The position numbers and the translations under genes are program-made. From assembly GCA_023231475.1 (NCBI GenBank), contig JALJEE010002995.1, positions 1-29,776 of the forward strand: a stretch of 29,776 nucleotides of DNA, in the 5' to 3' direction. Positions within the stretch are counted from its first letter, which is position 1, and every line of letters starts with the position of its first letter. The notes beneath the pieces were generated by a model that worked only from the letters and a program-made list of their open reading frames with translations, was not told the DNA's origin and did not search any database. Positions 19,079 to 28,558 of the stretch are shown piece after piece. The stretch comes from Seison nebaliae. Lineage: Eukaryota; Rotifera; Pararotatoria; Seisonacea; Seisonidae.

Positions 19079-19309
19079 ATGAAATTCTTAAATGAATCAC
19101 AACACCAATGGATATCGAATATTTTCCCGAATATTGAATCAAATGGTCGAATATCAAAAGGATGTTCGCGCCCTCCATCTCATGTTTGTGAGATTAGAAT
19201 TGAATTTCCCCAAATATTTTACATCAATCGGATAATTTCAACATTCCATTATTTGCTCTCGTTTCTTCAAAAAACCAAAAGTTCATTCGCCGATTTCTTC
19301 AACAAATAA
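19079..19309 (+). CDS. Possible small gene or first exon, unknown
   Basis: An ATG-started frame of 76 codons. Its middle reads like folded protein (NGRISKGCSRPPSHVCEIRI, then EFPQIFYINRII); the spacing vaguely recalls the N-terminal block of RNF37/UBOX5 (RPP followed by a beta strand, FPF, and another strand), but this is a weak analogy. The C-terminal residues are less convincing and could be intron. It diverges head-to-head from the tentative minus-strand gene at 18608-19033. Confidence 0.3.
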   Translation: MKFLNESQHQWISNIFPNIESNGRISKGCSRPPSHVCEIRIEFPQIFYINRIISTFHYLLSFLQKTKSSFADFFNK

Positions 19310-19712
19310 CAACGACCACAATTCACACGAACATATGAAGATTTGTTTAGGGAGGGACGGTCATGAAATGAATTTTTGAAGTTCTTCATTAATATCTTTC
19401 TTCCATTGTTCATGAATGAAGATGTAGCATGAAATGTTTTAACAACATTTTATCGTCAATTTCACAATGCCGCCCTGCTAATAGAGCACGAAACATGCTA
19501 TTCTTTATCTCGACATAAATCGCAATTAGAATTTTTCGCGACAAATTTTATGTTTCTTCCCCATTTGGGAACGAGGAATTTCTCGTCTAATTCTCTTTCT
19601 CTACTTTGTCCGTCAAATTAAAAAGGTCCTCAGGGAGAATATTAATTTTTGGAGATATCGTCCATTTAAGAGAAGGAAGAAGTCGGTCCAATAAAGTAGA
19701 TAATGTTTTCAT
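19310..19712 (-). CDS. Coding-like minus-strand pieces, unresolved
   Basis: Three short minus-strand stretches look coding. One starts with ATG at about 19712 (MKTLSTLLDRLLPSLKWTIS, ...PEDLFNLTDKVEKE). One lies around 19500-19610 in another frame (EKFLVPKWGRNIKFVAKNSN followed by CDLCRDKE). One lies around 19420-19500 (SMFRALLAGRHCEIDDKM). A phase-0 intron from GTAGAG to GATAAAG would join the first to the third and remove the second. Other joins are possible, and overlapping open frames here weaken all of them. No family is recognised. This may be a small multi-exon gene or a relic. Confidence 0.28.
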
Positions 19713-20250
19713 ATTATTTATTTACATTCGAAGAAGACAATTATCTTGTGAATAGGACGAAGGCATGTCAGCGATTGATGGTGTCTAATAATTCAAAATC
19801 TTCTGATAATTCGACGTCCGATCAAATAAAATTGCCTTTATTTATTATCGTATCTATCAGTCGATTGTCTAAACAGTTCCGCTAAACGACTTTACCGCTT
19901 TCTTTCATCTCAATTCTAATATATTTTGAAGGAATAATCTCTCCCTCATCTTCCCTACACGAACAACATAAAGAGAGGATGTTCAAATTTCATCGATTAA
20001 TCGATTGAATAATCTCCACTCCAAACACAATCTCTTTCGCTTTTTTCCCATCAAGTTTTATTTTAAGGAAAAAATTTGTTTTTTATGGACGGGCAAGTTT
20101 GTTGATGATGTAACGAGATTAATGTAATGAAGTGGGACGAATGAAGTGAAGTATGAAGTTTATGGAGAGAAAGTTCGATGTATAATTGGCCATCATTTAA
20201 CGATATTGTTTGTTGATTGTAAGCATTAAACTAATTGGAAATTGAAGAAG
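19713..20250. other. Intergenic or unrecognised
   Basis: An open plus-strand stretch at 19703-19885 has mixed composition and no family. I do not support a gene here. Confidence 0.4.
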
Positions 20251-20938
20251 ATGGAAAATGGTGGAGAACGATTAAGAAAAGAATATGATCGTCCTTCTTC
20301 CGCTTTTGTGTTGGGCATGAAACATGTGTTGATTAACGATGTCAATGAAGTAGTATCAAATGTTGTTCGTTCTTTATTATTTTTGAAACTATTCTCCAAT
20401 GGCTATGATCACGTTCGTTTAGGATATTAATGAAGATGAGTTCACTTATATTCATGAAAAGTGCGAGTTGATCCGAAAGTAAATGAATGAAGATCCTCAT
20501 CATTTGTGTGAGTTGTTAAGAGGAAGGGGAAATTGAATGAAGGCGAATGACGAATCATATGCTTCTTCCTATCTTATACTACTCTCCTGTTATATGTAAT
20601 TATTCTTTATTCATTCATTAGACCATCTTGGTGAAGTTGACGTGAGTCTAACCATCGATTGATAAAGAATGAACGAATTCTTCTTTGTTTATTTTCGTTT
20701 TAGTAGGGAAATGTTGAAATATATTGATCGACACCACACTATTGACTTACTGGAAACAAAAGGGCCGAATGAAATTGAATATAATGGAAATATTTTGATG
20801 AGTAAATTTGTTAGGGATCTCGATTTAGTGGAGAGTAAAGGAAAAGTGCCCGAAGGTAGAAATCGTTTAATCATTAAAATCTCTTTCATCATTATTCAAT
20901 TTGTCGATTGGATTGTCGTTGAGTCGATGACAGATTAG
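20251..20938 (+). CDS. Probable multi-exon gene, partly resolved, unknown
   Basis: Several coding-like exons line up. Exon A (20251-20349) runs from ATG as MENGGERLRKEYDRPSSAFV... in phase 0. A 73-nt intron (GTAGTA...TTCGTTTAG) leads to exon B (20423-20478), DINEDEFTYIHEKCELIRK. A 20-nt micro-exon at 20621-20640 sits between ATTCATTAG and a strong GTGAGT, and continues in frame into exon D from 20703, TREMLKYIDRHHTIDLLETK...VRDLDLVESKGKVPEG. Exon D is open to 20938 or may end earlier at a GTAGAA donor. The phase between exon B and the micro-exon does not fit, so an exon is missing or mis-set. No family is recognised. The codon composition argues that it is real. Confidence 0.4.
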
Positions 20939-21535
20939 ATAATTTTTACCGCTTAATCGATCGATATCGGTGATGTACGCCAAAAGAATTTCCAGTTGAC
21001 TGATTTACTTTCTCATCCATGTGAGTGTGGAGGTTAATGGGAAATTTGAGAAATTTGAGAAGAAACAATGTTTTCCAGTACTTAAATGCATAAACTATTC
21101 TATCCATATCAATCCATATTTGAGTATGAATTTGAGTTGATTGTGATGAATAATGATCTATCAAGTTGATGGAAATTACTCATCAATTATAATTCTCATT
21201 GACAAGTAGGTGTGATATCGAAATTTAGATAATTGTCTTCATTGGCTACTATTTTTATGAATCGTATTATTTAGAATGAATGAATTAACTGAAAAATCTT
21301 TCACCATATTCTTTTCTTCATTCAATTTAATCTTTTCTCACAAATTCTTCATTGTGTTGATCTTTTCTCCCCCTCTCCCATCTTTCTTCAATCAATTAAC
21401 AACTTCACAACAATCATTTCACTCATTTCCTTTATAATCGATGAGTCTCATTCTAATATCATCTTTTCTTTTTCTTAACGAATTTTCAGATATTTTTAAA
21501 ATTTCCTATCGAACTTTTTCATTCTTCTAAATCAA
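20939..21535. other. Intergenic, 5' flank of polyQ protein
   Basis: AT-rich. TTTTCAG at about 21490, some 45 bp before the next ATG, could end a 5'-UTR intron. No gene is supported. Confidence 0.45.
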
Positions 21536-22687
21536 ATGAATCCTTTCACCACCAAATTCACTTTAAGTGCAACACGACCTTTCCGTACAAATATTCTATC
21601 AAATTTATCCGCTGCCATCAATCGTCAACAACAACAACAACAACAACAATCTCAAGCAGATAATGAGTCACCATTGCTCCGATCACCTCCACCCAACTCA
21701 ACATCACCAACATCATCTTCAAATGAGAATTCAGTAGAAAAATCATTTTTTACAAGTCCAATTTTCCGTCGTCGTCATTATGTGGATATGGAGAATCGAA
21801 CACCTGTATCAAATAGGAGAACTGAAGAACTCTTATTCTCACCAACACTACCATCAGTTCTAAGACAGAAACATCTCGATTTCCGCTCAACCACACAAGG
21901 AAGTCCTTCAATCAACAAAATGGAATCATCGTTAGAATTTAATTCGAAGAGGAAATTATTCCTCGATTCCGGAATTGATACAGACACGACAAATTCGTTC
22001 GATGAATTCTACGAGAAATTGATAACGAACCATGAGAATAAGAAGAATAATCGATGGAACTTTAATTTTAAAGAGAATATTCCCGTCGAACAATCAACAC
22101 CATTTGATCGATTAAAATGGAAAAACTTTAAAAATCCTCCACAATTTTATCGTGCCCCACTCAAACCCATCAATAATATTGATCGATATAATATTAAAAA
22201 ATCTACATCAATCTTATCGACCTCAATTGTTCATCATGATGAAAATCCTCCAAATTCTTCCATCATCCAAAAGAACAAATTTCATAACAATAACAATAAC
22301 AACGATCATTATTCCCATGATAAGATTCGGTCAGATGATAATAGCAAAAATATGACAGAGTTAATTAACGATAATAAAATAAGTCGAAACAAAAAATCTA
22401 ATTGTAAATCTCCCACTTCCCATATCATCATCGATCGCCAATCTAACATCAATCAAACTAACGAAACGATTAACAAAAACGTATCGGCGACTTCGGATAC
22501 AAACCAAATTAAACTGTCACAAATATGGCCCATTAGAAAAAAGAAACGAACATCAATTCAATTGACAATCGAATCGGCCAAAACATTTCTAACCACACCG
22601 TCCAAAGACAATGTCCGTCCTTTGACACGTTTACAGAAGAAGCGTCAGCAGAAAAATCTCCATGATTTTGGAATTCAAATCGTGTAA
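21536..22687 (+). CDS. Disordered Ser/Pro/Asn-rich protein with polyQ
   Basis: A 383-aa protein in one exon, starting at ATG 21536. Nearly all of it is low-complexity and predicted unstructured. There is an 8-residue glutamine run near residues 31-38 (mostly CAA codons), a Ser/Pro block (LLRSPPPNSTSPTSSS), a poly-Asn run (HNNNNNNDHY), and repeated short S/T-P sites (FTSPIFRRRHY, ENRTPVSNRR, LLFSPTLPS, TTPSKDN) suited to proline-directed kinases. Basic patches (RKKKRTS, RLQKKRQQKN) could be nuclear localisation signals. I recognise no family; a cell-cycle or nuclear phosphoprotein is a reasonable guess from composition only. AATAAA at 22773-22778 lies 86 bp after the stop. Confidence 0.7.
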   Translation: MNPFTTKFTLSATRPFRTNILSNLSAAINRQQQQQQQQSQADNESPLLRSPPPNSTSPTSSSNENSVEKSFFTSPIFRRRHYVDMENRTPVSNRRTEELLFSPTLPSVLRQKHLDFRSTTQGSPSINKMESSLEFNSKRKLFLDSGIDTDTTNSFDEFYEKLITNHENKKNNRWNFNFKENIPVEQSTPFDRLKWKNFKNPPQFYRAPLKPINNIDRYNIKKSTSILSTSIVHHDENPPNSSIIQKNKFHNNNNNNDHYSHDKIRSDDNSKNMTELINDNKISRNKKSNCKSPTSHIIIDRQSNINQTNETINKNVSATSDTNQIKLSQIWPIRKKKRTSIQLTIESAKTFLTTPSKDNVRPLTRLQKKRQQKNLHDFGIQIV

Positions 22688-22772
22688 TTTACCCTTAAAC
22701 TTTTCCCATCTGTAAATAATTTCTAATGCCATTGCTTTTTACTTACTTCTATTTCATTTTTTGGAAAGTTTA

Positions 22773-22778
22773 AATAAA
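22773..22778 (+). terminator. Polyadenylation signal
   Basis: AATAAA, 86 bp downstream of the stop of the polyQ protein gene. Confidence 0.6.
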
Positions 22779-23078
22779 AGTTTATCATTCAGATAAATAT
22801 CATCTAAAATTAACTTTTAATCGAATTTACAATTGGAAATTCTCACAAATCCCATTTATCTACCGATACCTAATACCTAATACTGTAATAAATGGTTAAA
22901 GGAAAAAAATGGAGAAAATAAAACTGTTTAAATGAGAATTTTTTAATTTAATTTCATTAAAAATTAATTTCATTAATTTAAGATCATTTAAATTAATAAG
23001 CTTATGAAATTTTAAAACGGATTTAATTTTGTTTTTTTTTGTCATAAGAAAAGTTTTTCTGTTTTTCATCCAACGATT
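22779..23078. other. Intergenic, promoter side of SOD2
   Basis: AT-rich; no motif or gene recognised. Confidence 0.5.
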
Positions 23079-23735
23079 ATGTCTTTATTAATGAAACGAT
23101 TTAATCCAATGATCGCTCTCATTCGATCGAAACATACTCTCCCCGAATTGAAGTATGATTACAGCGCCATGGAACCGGTGATTGGTGCTGACATAATGCA
23201 GGTGCATCATGGGAAGCATCACCAGACATACGTGAACAATTTGAATATGTTCGAGGAGAAGATGGAAGAAGCTATGTCGAAAAACCGATTGGAAGACGTC
23301 CTCAAATTACAATCAGCCCACAAATTTAATGGTGGTGGACATATTAATCATTCGATTTTATGGAATTGTATCCTCCCTCCCAAACACTACAAATCACCAT
23401 CAAATGAATTAATGAAAATGATTGAGAAATCATTCGGTTCCTTCGAAAATTTGAGAAATAAATTAGTTGGAACAACAACTGCTGTTCAAGGAAGTGGTTG
23501 GGGTTGGTTAGGATACAATAAAGAGAAAAATGATCTTCAGATTGCTACTACATCCAATCAAGATCTACTTTCTGTAACTCACAATTTGGAGCCGCTCTAC
23601 ACAATCGACGTTTGGGAACATGCATACTATCTTCAATACAAAAACGTACGTCCAGACTATGTCGCTGCCATTTTCGACAAGATGACAAATTGGGAATATG
23701 TGGAGAAACAATTAAATTCTTTAAAAAAACAATAA
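23079..23735 (+). CDS. SOD2: Mitochondrial manganese superoxide dismutase
   Basis: A 218-aa Fe/Mn superoxide dismutase, converting superoxide to hydrogen peroxide and oxygen in the mitochondrial matrix. Residues 1-17 (MSLLMKRFNPMIALIRS) are a basic import presequence; the mature protein begins KHTLPELKYDY, as in human SOD2. All four metal ligands are present: H43 (MQVHHGKHH), H91 (GGGHINHS), D177 and H181 (IDVWEHAYYLQYKNVRPDY). The gateway Tyr is Y51, and the Mn-type glutamine is present in VQGSGWGWLGYN. The length is normal. The strand before D177 reads EPLYTIDVWEH where human has IPLLGIDVWEH, a mild local divergence. There is no intron, which is unusual for an animal SOD2. It looks functional. 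Confidence 0.97.
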   Translation: MSLLMKRFNPMIALIRSKHTLPELKYDYSAMEPVIGADIMQVHHGKHHQTYVNNLNMFEEKMEEAMSKNRLEDVLKLQSAHKFNGGGHINHSILWNCILPPKHYKSPSNELMKMIEKSFGSFENLRNKLVGTTTAVQGSGWGWLGYNKEKNDLQIATTSNQDLLSVTHNLEPLYTIDVWEHAYYLQYKNVRPDYVAAIFDKMTNWEYVEKQLNSLKKQ

Positions 23736-24351
23736 GACCAAAAACCAGAATAATTTATTAGACGATTTTCTTTCCATTTTTTTCTTTCACGTTAAATAGA
23801 GAAGAATTAAATTGACATAATTCGAAAATTCGTTTACTCTCTCTCTCAAAACTAATGAGAAATTGAAATTTATTAATTGAAAAGAAAAAAATTGAGAAAT
23901 GGATTCAATGGAAAATTATTATAAAATAAATTTTTAAAATATTGATTTAAAAAAAACGTTTTTCAATCTCCAGCAATATTCCACTAATAATGGAAGTGGC
24001 GATGAGAATATGAAAGGAAAATACCAATGGGAATTATAAAAATTTAACGATGGAGAAATAATTTATGATTCTCATTGTTGACAAGTTGTCTGGAACAAAT
24101 TTAAAAGAGAAATACTCGCCCTCCCATACATGACGGAGAGTTGAGCATGTAGAAAAATAATAAAAATTCCCATTATTGTCTAATTACACTTTCGTGAACG
24201 ATAATCGTTCGACCTTCAATGTCAATTCCATTATAATTGAATGGATCAACAGAAATGATATTATTCTTTTGAATAATTTTATTTTGGAAGATTAAAAAAA
24301 ACTAGTTCTAGTTCTTTTTTTCAGTTGAATAGTTTTTTTTTTTTTGGAAGA
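23736..24351. other. Intergenic
   Basis: AT-rich. Possible SOD2 polyadenylation signal AATAAA near 23925. A TTTTTTTCAG acceptor-like site at about 24315-24324 precedes the next gene and could serve cis or trans splicing of its leader. No gene is seen. Confidence 0.5.
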
Positions 24352-25044
24352 ATGACAAATCGATTAGTTTCCGAATTAGATTCAAATGTGAAGGATGCCA
24401 TCATGAAAAATTATCGAATACGACGTAGTCAGTCTCATGTGCATGTTATTGAAAAGAAACGTACACAACAACTGAGACGTTTGAACAAGGAAGAAGAATC
24501 ATATTGTCATGAAATAATGAAAAATTTTAGTTCGGCCAGAAACGAAAGTAATCGATGGAGAAAGAATTTCGTACAACGACACGTATCAACAAAAGGTGAA
24601 TTGAACGTGGAAGAACATCGAATTGACAATTTTTATCGGAAACAAATCGATCTTTGGAGAAGACAACAACATCAGTTGGGAAATCAGATACCAATTGAAA
24701 CAGATTTGAGGAAACTTAAAGAATTTTATAATTTCATTTCATCGTTTTCTATGGAAACAAAGTTAAACTTATTTTCGTTGAGAATTTCTCATTTTCACAA
24801 AACGAATTTTAGGAAGAAACAAGCGGAAAGAATAATCGAAGATATTCCAAAAAAGTCAGAAATGATCAATCAATCCAAAATGGATTGTGAATTAAACAAT
24901 ACCTTGAAATGGGCTTCCAACAAATTTACGCCGATGAGAGAAGAGACTACACGTCGAGATTCGATTACCACATCATTCTTGAACAGAAGACCACATTATC
25001 TCTTATCTTTACCCACCATCAAAACGGAAAAGGAGAAGAAATAG
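24352..25044 (+). CDS. Basic helical protein, unknown
   Basis: Starts at ATG 24352. The open frame gives 230 aa, but a 51-nt segment at 24762-24812 (GTTAAA...GAATTTTAG) has intron features and a length divisible by three. Splicing removes LNLFSLRISHFHKTNFR and joins SSFSMETK to KKQAERIIED, giving 213 aa. The protein is strongly charged, helical and Arg/Lys/Glu-rich (EKKRTQQLRRLNKEEESYCH, RKQIDLWRRQQHQLGN). It has no signal peptide or membrane helix, and no family is recognised. AATAAA is at 25104-25109. It lies directly upstream of the X-box coiled-coil gene, in the same direction and 168 bp away. The composition is typical of cytoskeletal or ciliary accessory proteins, which is inference only. 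Confidence 0.6.
   Translation: MTNRLVSELDSNVKDAIMKNYRIRRSQSHVHVIEKKRTQQLRRLNKEEESYCHEIMKNFSSARNESNRWRKNFVQRHVSTKGELNVEEHRIDNFYRKQIDLWRRQQHQLGNQIPIETDLRKLKEFYNFISSFSMETKLNLFSLRISHFHKTNFRKKQAERIIEDIPKKSEMINQSKMDCELNNTLKWASNKFTPMREETTRRDSITTSFLNRRPHYLLSLPTIKTEKEKK
24762..24812 (+). other. Likely 51-nt in-frame intron
   Basis: The segment begins GTTAAA and ends GAATTTTAG. It is AT-rich, contains no stop and is a multiple of three, so it would be missed by ORF calling. Its size equals two other introns in this window, and the encoded Phe/Asn-rich stretch contrasts with the charged helix on both sides. Confidence 0.55.
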
Positions 25045-25150
25045 GTAGAGGAAAATTTGAAATGTTCTCATCGTACGATACATAAAAAAATGACTTTATT
25101 AAAAATAAAAGAAATTTCCCGGTAAACACATTTAAAACGTAAGCTTCATT

Positions 25151-25164
25151 GTTACCATAGCAAC
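25151..25164 (+). promoter_or_regulatory. X-box (RFX site) upstream of coiled-coil gene
   Basis: GTTACCATAGCAAC matches the nematode consensus RYYNYYATRRNRAC and the vertebrate form GTNRCC(0-3)RGYAAC at every position. It lies 48 bp before the ATG at 25213, the classic position for genes switched on by RFX factors in ciliated cells. Confidence 0.6.
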
Positions 25165-25212
25165 TAGTCAACGTAGTCGATTAACAACAAGTGAGAATTG
25201 CAAAAAAAAATT

Positions 25213-26246
25213 ATGAAATGTTCAAAGAAGAAAGACATTGTGAAAAAAGAATCGATGAATGGTGTAAATTGGATGAAAATAATTTCTGGTTAGTTTTTTC
25301 CATCGTTCGTTGTCTGGTGAATACCGTTAAATTTTTTGTTTCATCAATCATTTAAGATTCGGAAGACTCGGGATATTCAATTGGCGGTAAAGAAAAGAGG
25401 ATGAAGAAGGAGAAGATAAATGTAGAAGAAGATGCCGAAGAAAACGAGGAAAATGAAGCACATTTAGCGAAAATAATTTACGAGATGAATCGGTTGCAAA
25501 AGGAGAAAAAGGAATTGGAAAAAAAATGTGAAGAAATGAAAAATGAATATGAAAATGAGAGAAATTTAAAGTTGAGAAATACTCATTTGTTAGAAGAACA
25601 ATTAATTGGTTAGAAGTTATTGAAATTCCATTTTTTCATTATTTGAGAAATAGATGTAAGAAAAGAAAGGAAAAAAATTGAAGATGAAAATAAAGAGATA
25701 AAAGGCCGAATGAATAATGATTCGAAATTGACAAGAAATGAATTGAAGAGAATGAATGAACAATTGAATAAATTGATAGAATTGAAGCAGAGTGAAATTG
25801 AAGAAAGAAATAAGAAGAATACGAAAGATATGTACAATGAATTGAGAGATAAATTATCCCAAGTGAAAGAGATGCAGAAGGAAATGATCAAATTACAAAA
25901 AGAAAATAAGGAAGTTAAAGAGATGTTGAATAATAAGAAGAGAAGTACAAATGTCATCAAGGATTTGTATCCGCAACAAATTCCGAAGGAGTTAAGAAGG
26001 AGAAGTAAATCGAATATCAATGAAGAAATGAGACGAGTCGCCCCATTGACTGAAAAGAATATTGAAAGATTTTTATCCGAAAGACGGACAGTCGAAGAAA
26101 AAGAAGAAAATGATGATGAATCTGATTTGGCATCCGAACTCAATTCGATATCAGCATCAAAATATGATAAAAAATCGGAAAGACCAATTGATGATGATGA
26201 GACAGTCATTTCAGATATTTTCTTTAATAAAAAATGTTTTGTATAA
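25213..26246 (+). CDS. Coiled-coil protein under an X-box, three exons
   Basis: Predicted 308 aa from exons 25213-25288, 25357-25608 and 25648-26246. The introns of 68 and 39 nt are both in phase 1, and the joins keep one uninterrupted heptad-like coil: LRNTHLLEEQLI continues as EIDVRKERKKIEDENKEIKG. An acidic segment (EEDAEENEENEAH) precedes the long coil at about residues 50-205 (EKKELEKKCEEMKNEYENER, ELKRMNEQLNKLIELKQSEI). Then comes a basic patch (PKELRRRSKSN) and an acidic C-terminus ending in DIFFNKKCFV. There is no membrane segment or signal. No family is recognised with confidence. Together with the perfect X-box, a ciliary or centrosomal role is the best hypothesis. AATAAA at 26226-26231 lies inside the last codons. 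Confidence 0.7.
26226..26231 (+). terminator. Polyadenylation signal inside the coding end
   Basis: AATAAA 12 bp upstream of the TAA stop (26244-26246). No other AATAAA or ATTAAA occurs before the next start at 26416. Cleavage at the usual 10-30 nt would give an almost absent 3' UTR. Confidence 0.45.
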
Positions 26247-26415
26247 ATTGAATGAAATAAGTCCGAACATGAATTTCGAAAAGGAAGCTAGCACTAAAAG
26301 CAATTCTTTTCTTAATAGATTAACAGAAAAGTCTTCGAATAATCGAAAGTGGAGTATTATTACACAATACTCGAAAAGATTTTGTAGGATTGGTAGGGAA
26401 GAGGGCCATTGAAAT

Positions 26416-28558
26416 ATGAATGAACAATGTGATATCGGTTTGTTAAAGAGAATTTGAGAGAATTAAACATTTAATTTTACTGTTTTCCAGTGAAAAATGA
26501 AGAAGAGAAGAAACATTTAATGGGAATGGATATTGGTGAAGAGGAGGATGGAATGAAAAGAAATATGAATAAGAATTTATGTGAAAGAAATGAGAAAAAT
26601 TCGTTGAAGGATGATGAACAAATTGATAGGAAGTTGTTGGGAGAACATAGAAAGAATGAGGATGATGAAATAGAACCTCCGAAAGATAAATTTCTTTTAG
26701 TGTATATTTCATTCATATTATTGGGAACGACAACCTTCCTACCTCTAACAATCTTCAGCAATGCTAACGATGTTTTATATACTTCCTTTTCTTTTCTTTT
26801 AAAATTATTTTCTATTTCTTATTTATATACAATTGGCAATGGATCTGCATTTGATTGGCAACACATATACCAATTTTGTGTGAATGTGTGTTTTTCTGTG
26901 TATGTGTGTGTTTCCATATGACACGTACAATTCAAATGATTTTAAATATTTCAAGTATTTCATCTCCTATAAATTCAATAGTTTCATTTGTAATTCTAAT
27001 TCTTCAATCTTACTCAACCAAACGATAATTAATGGCAAGGAGAGACATGAATATATCGACAATTTTCAATCGTATCTCTCGATCTCATCAGGCACTCCCA
27101 TGCTTCTACTCAATCTGGCGAACGTAGCATTTCAAACGAGGTTCCAATATTATTCTTCTCTTGCTTATCCTTCTATCTTGCTCCCACATCATATGTAGTG
27201 GAGATACTCGCAATCGTATACCAGTTGGATTAGGAATTATGACGATAGGATTCATTTCCCAAATGATATTCGCTTTTATTAACATTTGTAATTGTTAGGT
27301 CTCTTCATTAACTCTTCATTTTAACTCACCATAAAAAAAAACACAGATCAATTTATCTTCTTCCTTCTTGTCATAATCACTTGTGGAATATGTAACATGT
27401 GTGCCGGTCTTTCCTCGTCGTCTATCAACGCACTCGCAGGTGACTTGCCCCCTCTTTATGCTTCAGCTTGCGCGACTGGTATGTGTTTGGGTGGAGTACT
27501 ATCCGCTGCTATGAGTATTAGTGCGAAATTAAGTTTTATCATTTGTCATCGTCTCCATTTGAAGAAAACTTCCGTTTTAATCTGCAGTTTTTAAAAATAA
27601 TATTCAGATGACAGGTGTCCTCTTCTTTACACTGGCCACCATACTCGTTATTCTAACTTTATTGGCGAAATATTTACTAATTTATCCATCAGTTATCCCT
27701 TTTCTTTTTTCTCTTCATTTCAATTTCTTCTTTCCATTTATAGCTTTTCTTCAAATTCTACGATACGAAAGCGAAACTTTCTCGAGAAATTTCGAGAAGT
27801 GCCAATGCCAATCAATCAAAATCGATTGGGAGACGATTAAATTTCCTCCTTAATCGTTACCGAAATATTTTCTCATATGTTATTTACTTTTCTTTCATCT
27901 GAAATTCTATCTTCCATTATAGACATGGAAGAATATTTTGTCGCTCTTCTTCGTCCTATTTGCAACGACTTCCGTTCATCCCGGAATTACTACACGTGTG
28001 AGGAAAATGAGTAATTCATTTCCAATACCCAGTTAGTTGTATTTTCGAAATCTATATATATATATATATACGCTCTATTTCAATACATCAGAATATTTCT
28101 TCACCGAAGCGACCGTTTTCATTTCATATCATGGAATTCAAATTGTAGCCAGTTTTCTTGTTACTCGATTTAAATGGGTTCATTTTCCTTTCTCTCCTTC
28201 TTCAATTCCATCTTTCATTTCTATACAGCCAAATTGTCGTCATTCTTGGATGGCATCAACATTTCGATTTTTTATTGTCATCTCCTCGCTCATGCTCACT
28301 AACATCCAACCAAGACATCAATCTTGGCCTTTGCTCATTACTTCCGATTGGGTTTTCTGGATAATCATTATTTTCAACGGTTTTACGGGCGGATATCTTA
28401 TCGGATTGGAAATGTCTTATATTCCTTCTCTAACACCTCCCGAATATCGTAGTACGTCTGGAATGTTATCTTCCTTTGCAGTGACATTAGGTGTTTTTAC
28501 CGGATCATATAATTCTTTACTATTAGCTCATCTCGTCACCAATGGCGGTTTGAGATAA
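26416..28558 (+). CDS. Equilibrative nucleoside transporter (SLC29) homologue, ten exons
   Basis: Predicted 508 aa from ten exons: 26416-26437, 26491-26771, 26956-27140, 27199-27287, 27347-27532, 27588-27691, 27744-27878, 27923-28031, 28092-28177 and 28229-28558. All phases agree. Family blocks are PPKDKFLLVYISFILLG (TM1), ANDYFISYKF, NFQSYLSISSGTP (TM2), LAGDLPPLYASACATG (TM4), YRNIFSYTWKNILSLFF (TM7), YFFTEATVFIS (TM8) and the final GFTGGYLIGLEMSYIP and YRSTSGMLSSFAVTLGVFTG (TM10-11). N-glycosylation sites (NSS, NQT) fall in the expected large first loop. The 80-residue acidic N-terminus is longer than usual. The nucleoside-contact residues of human ENT1 (W29, D341, R345, and probably Q158) are replaced here by L93, Q387, S391 and a non-Gln residue, so the substrate may differ. 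An alternative end through GTTTGA...TTTTAG (28548-28623) would give ...TNGVIEETV. Confidence 0.85.
26772..26955 (+). other. Longest intron (184 nt) of the transporter
   Basis: Starts GTTTTA after AAC-GAT and ends TTTCAAG before TAT-TTC, joining ANDYFISYKF exactly as in other SLC29 proteins. It holds a GT-rich run (about 26880-26920) and is about three times longer than its neighbours. Confidence 0.7.

Noticed and set aside
25610-26209. 199-codon minus-strand frame rich in Ser, Phe and Leu
   Set aside because: It is the mirror of the Lys/Glu/Asn-rich coiled coil on the plus strand and has no merit of its own.
28053-28071. TA microsatellite as a separate feature
   Set aside because: It lies inside a 60-nt transporter intron and is ordinary simple sequence.
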